Notes under the pieces: model-generated
Seen by the model: the letters and a program-made list of their open reading frames with translations, nothing else
What the model was told of the DNA's origin: nothing
The model's database searches: none
Source: a virus
Reading direction: 5' to 3' (one strand)
IMG/VR virus record: IMGVR_UViG_3300030329_004520
Span: 1 to 64,000 of that record
DNA: 64,000 nt
Made by a program: the position numbers and the translations under genes
Part shown: positions 7,036-12,051 of the stretch, in pieces
Numbering within the stretch: the stretch's first letter is position 1
Layout: each line of letters opens with the position of its first letter

Positions 7036-7065
7036 TTGACTCGCATTGGGTTTTTTTCGTATATT
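7036..7065 (+). promoter_or_regulatory. sigma70-like promoter of the endonuclease V gene
   Basis: -35 TTGACT (7036-7041), 18-nt spacer, -10 TATATT (7060-7065) in TTCGTATATT. There is no TTGTTAC box. The expected start falls at about 7071-7072, on the ATG of the next gene. Confidence 0.7.
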
Positions 7066-7070
7066 AAAAG

Positions 7071-7484
7071 ATGACAAGAATTAATATAATCAATCCACAG
7101 GAATTGACAGACCAACATTTAATAGCTGAGTATCGTGAAATAACAATGGTACCTGGTTCTCTTAATAGAACACTTAATAGTAAAACAGGTTATCAAGAAT
7201 CAAGAGTTCCTAAACAATATACTTTAAATAGTGGGCATGTATATTTCTTTTATAATAAAGGTAAATACTTACATAAAAGATATAAAGAATTAATTAATGA
7301 AATGAAACGAAGAGGATTTAATCCTGATTCTAATAGATTGTTTCCTGATAAAATATTTAAAGATAATAATTTATATAATGATTGGATACCCACTATAGAA
7401 GATTACAAAATTATAAGACAACGGATAGAAGAACGAATAGCTGATAAACCTGAATGGTATAGGAGAACAGAATATGTTATATGA
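7071..7484 (+). CDS. denV: endonuclease V, pyrimidine-dimer DNA glycosylase
   Basis: Clear relative of T4 endonuclease V, which removes UV-induced cyclobutane pyrimidine dimers and then cuts the abasic site. The start MTRIN matches T4, giving catalytic Thr2 and Arg3; DQHLIAEYRE carries the catalytic Glu23 at the same number. GHVYFFYNKG, LINEMKRRGFN and the C-terminal RPxWY-like KPEWYRR segment also agree. Length (137 aa) equals T4 (138). Thr2 must become the N-terminus, so deformylation and methionine removal are needed. No ribosome site can fit between promoter and ATG, so the mRNA may be leaderless. The stop overlaps the next gene. Confidence 0.93.
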   Translation: MTRINIINPQELTDQHLIAEYREITMVPGSLNRTLNSKTGYQESRVPKQYTLNSGHVYFFYNKGKYLHKRYKELINEMKRRGFNPDSNRLFPDKIFKDNNLYNDWIPTIEDYKIIRQRIEERIADKPEWYRRTEYVI

Positions 7485-7701
7485 GATAATAGGATGGACA
7501 GCAACATCATTAATATTGATAGGATATTATTTAAATGCTAAAAAATACATAAGTAGTTGGACACTTTGGTTTTTAGGTAATTTATTAATGATGATTTATA
7601 GTATAGGAATAGGAGCTAACCCACAAATAGTTCTAGCATTTATATTAATGGTACTTAACATATATGGATACATTAAATGGAAAAAAGATAATTCGTTTTA
7701 G
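7474..7701 (+). CDS. three-span small membrane protein (75 aa)
   Basis: Three hydrophobic helices (about residues 5-20, 28-47 and 51-68), with NAKKYISSW and NPQIVLAFILMVLNIYGYIKW. The size and three-helix arrangement recall half-transporter families such as SemiSWEET or a PnuC fragment; this is only a resemblance. It overlaps the end of denV by 11 bases and has no terminator before it. Confidence 0.6.
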   Translation: MLYEIIGWTATSLILIGYYLNAKKYISSWTLWFLGNLLMMIYSIGIGANPQIVLAFILMVLNIYGYIKWKKDNSF

Positions 7702-7712
7702 AATTTGAATTT

Positions 7713-7721
7713 ATATTTATA
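7713..7721 (+). promoter_or_regulatory. ATATTTATA box
   Basis: ATATTTATA, in the context TTTATATTTATATAAG, 17 bases before the ATG at 7738. One of eleven similar boxes that face gene starts on both strands. Confidence 0.4.
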
Positions 7722-7737
7722 TAAGAGGGAGGTTATT

Positions 7738-8352
7738 ATGATGAAACATAAAATAATACAAATCGCTATAGTTGAAAATCTCATATGCTTCTTAGATGAA
7801 ATACAAGAGGAAGCACTTATGGATTCTTCTTTGCCTGACAATAAAGAAAAGATTAGATTTTGTAGTTGGGCTATAAAAAAATTATTAGATGCTAAAGATG
7901 CTATCATTACTATTCACGATGATAAGAAAGATTCTGATATAGAAAAAATAGCTAATCGTTATGATAAGATAGATGAAAAGTTTTTTGATTGGAAACTACC
8001 CTCTGATATGTCTGAAAAAGAATTTGATAAAATGTTAGACCAGTTTGACGCTTTCCTACGAGGTTGGGAAAAAGAATACAATAAAAAACATCCTGATAAA
8101 CCCGCGCCAAAAAGAAAACAAAAATTTAAACCACCTCATATAAATGATGTAGCAGAATATATGTCACTTGAAGAAATAAAAGAATATCTTTTAGATGACC
8201 CTGAGCTTACGAATGAAGAACGATTCGAATTATATTATGAAGAGTATAGAAGAGAACAACAGAAGAAAGAAGATAAGAAAGCTGCTAGAGGAGCTCTGTC
8301 ATATGATGAGATGTTGAAGAAATTAAAAATATTACCGTCTAAGAAGAAGTAA
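7738..8352 (+). CDS. hypothetical charged protein (204 aa)
   Basis: Function not recognised. Strongly charged, largely helical protein with clusters of Asp/Glu and Lys, and a lysine-rich tail (LKILPSKKK). The start at 7738 is chosen because GAGGGAGG lies 7 bases upstream; an in-frame ATG at 7705 lies before that site. The 3' end converges with and overlaps the minus-strand CCA-adding enzyme gene by 14 bases. Confidence 0.65.
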   Translation: MMKHKIIQIAIVENLICFLDEIQEEALMDSSLPDNKEKIRFCSWAIKKLLDAKDAIITIHDDKKDSDIEKIANRYDKIDEKFFDWKLPSDMSEKEFDKMLDQFDAFLRGWEKEYNKKHPDKPAPKRKQKFKPPHINDVAEYMSLEEIKEYLLDDPELTNEERFELYYEEYRREQQKKEDKKAARGALSYDEMLKKLKILPSKKK

Positions 8353-9457
8353 ATAATTCGTACTCTTTATCTCTAACATAATCACCAATATCTTTACCTC
8401 TTAATCCTTGTTTCATAGCATCTCTAGACGATACAGATAATTTCCAATTCCATATCTTTAATATCTTTTTACCAGAAGTTCCCCACATCTTTGCCCACTC
8501 TTTAATATCAGATGTAGATAACTTAACATTCTTTTGTAGGTTTTTAATCATATGTAGATTATCAATAGGCCAAGTAGGTAAACTTATCACTATTAAAAAC
8601 CATATATCATTAACTTCTTGATTGGTATATTTTAAACTATTTAATTTTCTCTTAACTTTATCGGCACCATTGGTATATAACATATCAGCTATTTGTAATT
8701 TATAATTATTTGTTTTATTAGAAGTAAGAGCATTTACTCTTAAACCAGGAAAGATTTGTTTGAACATTCCTAACTTAGATAACATCTTAAAATAGTTAGG
8801 AACTGATTTAGATTTTTTTATTCCTTTAATAAACTCATCTCTAATTCTTTCTTTAGATATCCCAGATATGTCTGGGTTTTTTCTTAATGCATTCCAAGTA
8901 TCTTTATCCATTCTACCACCAACACTACCAGCAAACCTCACTGCTCGAAGCTTACGCAACGGGTCCTCATCAAATCGTTGTTCAGGAACTCCGACGGTTC
9001 TAATTTTCTTTTTCTTTAAGTCAGCTATTCCTCCTACCAAATCTACAATCTCACCTCTACCCATATCATAGAACAAAGCATTAATAGTTAAGTCTCTCCT
9101 CATTACATCACCTTTGATATCTGTATAGTCTACAGCATTAGGTCTTCTACCTTTACCTATATCCTTTCTGAATGTAGCTATCTCGTGACCGCCAACGATT
9201 ACAACACCAAATTGTTTCCCAACTTCTACCGTTTTAAATCCACCTTGCTTAGCTATCTTTAATACTTCATCAGGTTTAGCGTCTGTAGCTAAGTCAAAGT
9301 CTTTAGGTGACTTACCTAATATAGCATCACGGACAGCACCGCCAACTACGAATAGTTGTTTACCATTCTTCTTAAATAGTTTATATATCTTCTTGATATC
9401 AGAAGGTATATTTAATTTAAGTTTAGATTCTGCTAGTAGTGTACTTAGGTATATCAT
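8339..9457 (-). CDS. cca: CCA-adding tRNA nucleotidyltransferase with possible capsid-targeting N-terminus
   Basis: Class II CCA-adding enzyme/poly(A) polymerase head, which completes or repairs the 3' CCA of tRNAs. Visible motifs are VVGGAVRDAILG and DFDLATDA (metal-binding D53 and D55), RRDLTINAL, and EDPLRKLRAVRFA followed by an RIRDEF helix. Length (372 aa) fits. The first 13 residues, MIYLSTLLAESKL, resemble the T4 capsid-targeting signal with an L-x-E prohead-protease site (LLAE). It is the last gene of a leftward operon and overlaps the previous gene's end by 4 bases. Confidence 0.9.
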   Translation of the reverse strand: MIYLSTLLAESKLKLNIPSDIKKIYKLFKKNGKQLFVVGGAVRDAILGKSPKDFDLATDAKPDEVLKIAKQGGFKTVEVGKQFGVVIVGGHEIATFRKDIGKGRRPNAVDYTDIKGDVMRRDLTINALFYDMGRGEIVDLVGGIADLKKKKIRTVGVPEQRFDEDPLRKLRAVRFAGSVGGRMDKDTWNALRKNPDISGISKERIRDEFIKGIKKSKSVPNYFKMLSKLGMFKQIFPGLRVNALTSNKTNNYKLQIADMLYTNGADKVKRKLNSLKYTNQEVNDIWFLIVISLPTWPIDNLHMIKNLQKNVKLSTSDIKEWAKMWGTSGKKILKIWNWKLSVSSRDAMKQGLRGKDIGDYVRDKEYELFTSS

Positions 9458-10002
9458 ACTTTAGTTGTTCCTAAAAATTTTAAATATTTCATATTAAACC
9501 AAGCTGTTGATTCTACATCCCATTCGTGAACACCAGGAATGAAATCACGAGAACCTCTCATTGTCAATCTGAATCCATCATAGTCTTTTGCTAACTTATG
9601 CCAATCTAAATAATATTCTCCAGCCTTACCACATATTTTAGAAAAATCATTTCGATATTTCTTCAATAACTTTTCGTAATCTTTATTGTTATTGACTATA
9701 GCAAGTTTAGGATTACCTACTACTTCAAATACAGCTCCCATACCAGTTCTCCAACTTGGTTGATTCATTCTTTTCCATTCACTCCAATCAGAAGCTTTTA
9801 TTTTTTTTCTATAACCAGATGTCCAGAATGCACCATTAGGTTTATTTAGACACGCTAACATAATACCAATTCTTAATTTACCTGTTGGGATTTTACTTGG
9901 ATTGAATTTGAAATTACCAGAACCTTTACCACCTGTTCCGGGGGTAAATATTTGAAGTCGATGAACCTTTGCTTCTGTTATTAAATCTTTTAGTTTAATC
10001 AT
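9454..10002 (-). CDS. possible ADP-ribosyltransferase-like cargo protein (182 aa)
   Basis: The N-terminus MIKLKDLITEAKV closely resembles T4 capsid-targeting sequences (MKTYQEFIAEARV, recalled from the internal proteins) with an L-x-E cleavage site. The body has RIGIMLACL, GAFWTSGY, a Trp-rich SDWSEWKRM, VFEVVGNPKLAIVNNNKDYEKLL, LAKDYDGFRLT and EWDVESTAWFN. The order Arg, then xTS, then a DYDG-type strand and a Glu-containing strand recalls the R-S-E layout of ADP-ribosyltransferases. That is an inference; similar proteins that I recall from actinobacteria are uncharacterised. The ATGA overlap with the CCA gene suggests co-production. Confidence 0.55.
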   Translation of the reverse strand: MIKLKDLITEAKVHRLQIFTPGTGGKGSGNFKFNPSKIPTGKLRIGIMLACLNKPNGAFWTSGYRKKIKASDWSEWKRMNQPSWRTGMGAVFEVVGNPKLAIVNNNKDYEKLLKKYRNDFSKICGKAGEYYLDWHKLAKDYDGFRLTMRGSRDFIPGVHEWDVESTAWFNMKYLKFLGTTKV

Positions 10003-10319
10003 TATGTTATCTCAATACTATATCGTTCTTCAAATACTTTTGTTGGCATCATTCTAATTGCATTCCAAGTTAGTTTATCACAAGCCTTTGCACATAATTG
10101 ACAACCAATACATTCATCAAACCTAACTTGAACTGGTGGTATAGGAGCGTCATCATACTTGTCTTTATCAACTGGTTCAATACAATCAACAGGACAGAAT
10201 GGAACACATACTTGACAACCAGTACAATTGTCCTCATCAACCACAGCCATCAGTCTTGGTTTGTTTCTCTTTGACTTTACATTGGGTGCAAGTTCAGGTA
10301 TTGATTTCATAAAATCCAT
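10002..10319 (-). CDS. 2[4Fe-4S] ferredoxin
   Basis: Small dicluster ferredoxin, an electron carrier. Two CxxCxxCxxxC sets are visible: CTGCQVCVPFCP and CIGCQLCAKAC, the second followed by DKLTW in place of the usual Pro. A 23-residue extension precedes the usual ferredoxin start (MAVVDEDNC), but AAGGAG lies before the upstream ATG and favours the longer form. It starts within the stop region of the membrane-peptide gene and ends one base into the next gene. Its presence in a phage suggests reprogramming of host redox metabolism, an inference. Confidence 0.88.
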   Translation of the reverse strand: MDFMKSIPELAPNVKSKRNKPRLMAVVDEDNCTGCQVCVPFCPVDCIEPVDKDKYDDAPIPPVQVRFDECIGCQLCAKACDKLTWNAIRMMPTKVFEERYSIEIT

Positions 10320-10320
10320 A

Positions 10321-10428
10321 TTACCACTCCTTCATTGACTTATAAGCTAAATAACAAAGTAGAAGAGTTCCTACAATCATTGTAAAGGAAAATCCTATTG
10401 AAACAAGAAGTATTGCTAAGTCTTTCAT
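10321..10428 (-). CDS. 35-aa single-span membrane peptide
   Basis: MKDLAILLVSIGFSF... is a single hydrophobic helix (about residues 4-28) with a short charged end (YKSMKEW). Its ATG overlaps the TGA that would end the read-through form of the NUDIX gene, and its own last codons contain AAGGAG, the ribosome site of the ferredoxin gene. This tight packing supports it as real. Function unknown. Confidence 0.6.
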   Translation of the reverse strand: MKDLAILLVSIGFSFTMIVGTLLLCYLAYKSMKEW

Positions 10429-10505
10429 TTACATTCTTTTCTAACTTTATCTAAATATTTTTTTACAACCCCATCCAGGGATTTTGGTAATGAATCTTCA
10501 ATTAG
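10425..10505 (-). other. in-frame continuation of the NUDIX gene beyond UGA
   Basis: After the TGA at 10506-10508 the same frame stays open for 26 codons, reading LIEDSLPKSLDGVVKKYL then a basic end, and stops at a TGA that overlaps the next gene's ATG as ATGA. The sequence resembles a normal NUDIX C-terminus (WxF, LP, final helix). Either the TGA is a mutation or sequence error, or it is read through; the context is UGA CUA. Confidence 0.55.
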
Positions 10506-10841
10506 TCAGAAATAACTCCAGTGTGTATGTTCTCTACTTAATACAGGAACTAGTTTATGTTCTATATCACATCTAAATATTTGGAAAGCTCCACCTTCAT
10601 CATTTGTACCGAGATAAGCTCTCTTAACACCTGTATGGAAAGAACCAGCTTTAGGTTGTAACATAATATCAGTTTCTTCTTCAGTTTCTCTTAACGCGGC
10701 CTGTAACATACCTTCACCACATTTTACATGCCCTTTAGGTATACTCCATTCACCACACTTGTCTTTTAATAATAAAACATTTCTACCTTTATGGAGAATA
10801 CATATTCCAGCTGTATCTTTTGTATCTACTAAATTTTTCAT
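10506..10841 (-). CDS. NUDIX hydrolase, interrupted by in-frame UGA
   Basis: NUDIX fold hydrolase for nucleoside-diphosphate-linked compounds. The box GHVKCGEGMLQAALRETEEETDI matches Gx5Ex7REUxEExGU except that the late Gly is Asp. It is preceded by a strand with AGICILHKG and GEWSIPKG. The frame stops after HTHWSYF at 111 residues, short for the family, just where a C-terminal LP-containing segment is expected, and that segment is present downstream in frame. The ATG overlaps the stop of the zinc-ribbon gene. Activity of the short form is uncertain. Confidence 0.8.
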   Translation of the reverse strand: MKNLVDTKDTAGICILHKGRNVLLLKDKCGEWSIPKGHVKCGEGMLQAALRETEEETDIMLQPKAGSFHTGVKRAYLGTNDEGGAFQIFRCDIEHKLVPVLSREHTHWSYF

Positions 10842-10996
10842 TTTATCCTCAACATTTTTTTATTTGTTTTTTCTATATGACAACAGGGTTTACAATATGG
10901 TCGTTTTATTGAATACACGATAGATGCACAATATTCACATATCCACTTCTTACCAAATAATCTATTAATTATATTATTTATAAATGTATATATCAT
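10838..10996 (-). CDS. 52-aa zinc-ribbon-like peptide
   Basis: Basic peptide with two Cys pairs, WICEYC (C20, C23) and YCKPCCH (C35, C38), about 12 residues apart, as expected for a small zinc ribbon. The ATGA overlap with the NUDIX start supports it as the first gene of the leftward operon. No strong ribosome site is visible; an ATATTTATA box lies 6 bases before the ATG. Function unknown. Confidence 0.55.
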   Translation of the reverse strand: MIYTFINNIINRLFGKKWICEYCASIVYSIKRPYCKPCCHIEKTNKKMLRIK

Positions 10997-11002
10997 ATCA
11001 CT

Positions 11003-11011
11003 TATAAATAT
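11003..11011 (-). promoter_or_regulatory. ATATTTATA box on the minus strand
   Basis: Read on the minus strand this is ATATTTATA followed by AGTGAT and the ATG at 10996, the same orientation relative to its gene as the plus-strand boxes. It could start the leftward operon with a very short or absent leader. Confidence 0.35.
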
Positions 11012-11017
11012 CAAATA

Positions 11018-11073
11018 ATGTTACAAATTGTTACAATTTATATATTGATAGTATCGTATAAATGTCGTATTTT
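11018..11073 (+). promoter_or_regulatory. TTGTTAC-box promoter 5 (3'-phosphatase gene)
   Basis: ATGTTAC (11018-11024) and TTGTTAC (11028-11034), -35 TTGATA (11045-11050, 17 nt after the second repeat begins), 17-nt spacer, -10 TATTTT (11068-11073) in TCGTATTTTATA. AAAGGAG and the ATG at 11099 follow. It lies in the divergent region between the leftward island and the rightward genes. Confidence 0.7.
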
Positions 11074-11098
11074 ATAGTATATTAAAGGAGTAAAAATT

Positions 11099-11569
11099 AT
11101 GAGTAGATGGAATAATAAAATAGTTATCTTTGATTTAGATGGTACTCTCGCTGATATTTCAGCTCGTAGAAATCTGGCCACTAAAGATGATGGTAAACTA
11201 GATTGGGATATATTTCTAAATAGAGATAATATCAAATTAGATGTTCCGAATCAAAAAGTTGTTGATATGGCTAGAATGATTAATGATACAGATAGATATC
11301 AAATATGGATATTATCAGGTCGTACAAAAGCTACTTACAGAACAACACAACAATGGTTGATTGAGAATGATATTCCATTTGACCATCTTATGATGAGGCC
11401 GACAGATAATCACCATCATTATAAAAAAGATTCAGATTTAAAAGAAATGTGGTTAAATGAAATTGGTGTTAATAATGTTGCTATGGTTTTTGATGACAGA
11501 CAACAAGTTGTTGATATGTGGAGAGATAATGGTTTAACTTGTTTTCAAGTTGCCGATGGAGATTTTTAA
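11099..11569 (+). CDS. polynucleotide 3'-phosphatase, Pnkp phosphatase domain
   Basis: HAD-superfamily phosphatase matching the C-terminal half of T4 polynucleotide kinase/phosphatase, which removes 3' phosphates or 2',3'-cyclic phosphates from cut RNA or DNA. Evidence: FDLDGTLADISARR (D12, D14), WILSGRTKATYRTTQQWL, VAMVFDDRQQVVDMWRDNGL and the terminal CFQVADGDF, close to T4 CWQVASGDF. The N-terminal kinase domain of T4 Pnkp is absent; at 156 aa this is the phosphatase alone. It has AAAGGAG 8 bases upstream and overlaps the next gene by one base. Confidence 0.88.
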   Translation: MSRWNNKIVIFDLDGTLADISARRNLATKDDGKLDWDIFLNRDNIKLDVPNQKVVDMARMINDTDRYQIWILSGRTKATYRTTQQWLIENDIPFDHLMMRPTDNHHHYKKDSDLKEMWLNEIGVNNVAMVFDDRQQVVDMWRDNGLTCFQVADGDF

Positions 11570-11850
11570 TGAAAACAATACAATTAAAAGATGGTAGAAA
11601 AAAACATACATTACCTGGTTGGATAGGTTATCAACCTAAAGGTAAACCTATGAGTAAAACAAAATGGATAAATCTTAATATGCCTGTTTCAGAAGAGTGG
11701 ACATTTGAAGCTTCTGAAAGGTCTAAAAAAGCTGGATTTAAAGAATGGAAAGTTACTCTTGTTAATGGTAAATTAATGTGTGATTGTGGTGGTTATAGAT
11801 TTCAAAGACAATGTAAACACACTACACAAGTAGAAAGTGGAGATTTTTAA
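11569..11850 (+). CDS. SWIM-type zinc-finger protein (93 aa)
   Basis: The C-terminus LMCDCGGYRFQRQCKH fits the SWIM zinc finger CxCx(n)CxH, a domain that binds nucleic acid or proteins and occurs in recombination and transposition factors. The N-terminal 65 residues are basic and unrecognised. The start at 11569 (TAATG overlap with the phosphatase) is preferred to an ATG at 11539 buried in that gene. The product and the phosphatase both end in GDF, a curious coincidence. Confidence 0.7.
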   Translation: MKTIQLKDGRKKHTLPGWIGYQPKGKPMSKTKWINLNMPVSEEWTFEASERSKKAGFKEWKVTLVNGKLMCDCGGYRFQRQCKHTTQVESGDF

Positions 11851-11950
11851 TTGAGGTGTTGCGTCCTCAATATGAATGGGAATACACAACGGACAAGGCT
11901 TAGGCATCTTCGGATGGTGGGTAGCGAGTGGTTGACCAGTATTCCCATTC
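11851..11950 (+). ncRNA. long-stem structured RNA element
   Basis: Directly after the SWIM gene stop lies a hairpin TTGAGG/CCTCAA (11851-11856/11865-11870). A perfect 12-bp stem GAATGGGAATAC (11874-11885) with GTATTCCCATTC (11939-11950) follows, closing a 53-base region. Inside is CATC-TTCG-GATG (11905-11916), a UUCG tetraloop. No frame fits and G+C is locally high. It may be a processed 3' end, a stable small RNA or a regulator binding site; no T-run follows, so simple termination is less likely. Confidence 0.5.
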
Positions 11951-11960
11951 TGTAACATTC

Positions 11961-12016
11961 TTGTTACATATTGTTACAATTTAATTCTTGTAGTTATGCT
12001 AAATATTCACTAAATT
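11961..12016 (+). promoter_or_regulatory. TTGTTAC-box promoter 6 (CobT-like gene)
   Basis: TTGTTAC at 11961-11967 and 11971-11977, -35 TTGTAG at 11988-11993 (17 nt after the second repeat begins), 17-nt spacer, -10 TAAATT at 12011-12016. An inverted TGTAACA at 11951-11957 forms a palindrome with the first box, seen only here. Confidence 0.65.
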
Positions 12017-12051
12017 AGTATATGATTGAAAGAAAAGAAAAAAGGAGTTTT

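Noticed and set aside
10506-10508. General reassignment of UGA to a sense codon
   Set aside because: UGA ends several well-supported genes (for example the ATP-grasp gene and the gene at 4388) in ATGA overlaps, so the case is local to the NUDIX gene.
11038-11235. 65-residue minus-strand frame opposite the 3'-phosphatase start
   Set aside because: It covers promoter 5 and the well-supported phosphatase gene; the leftward operon instead starts at 10996.
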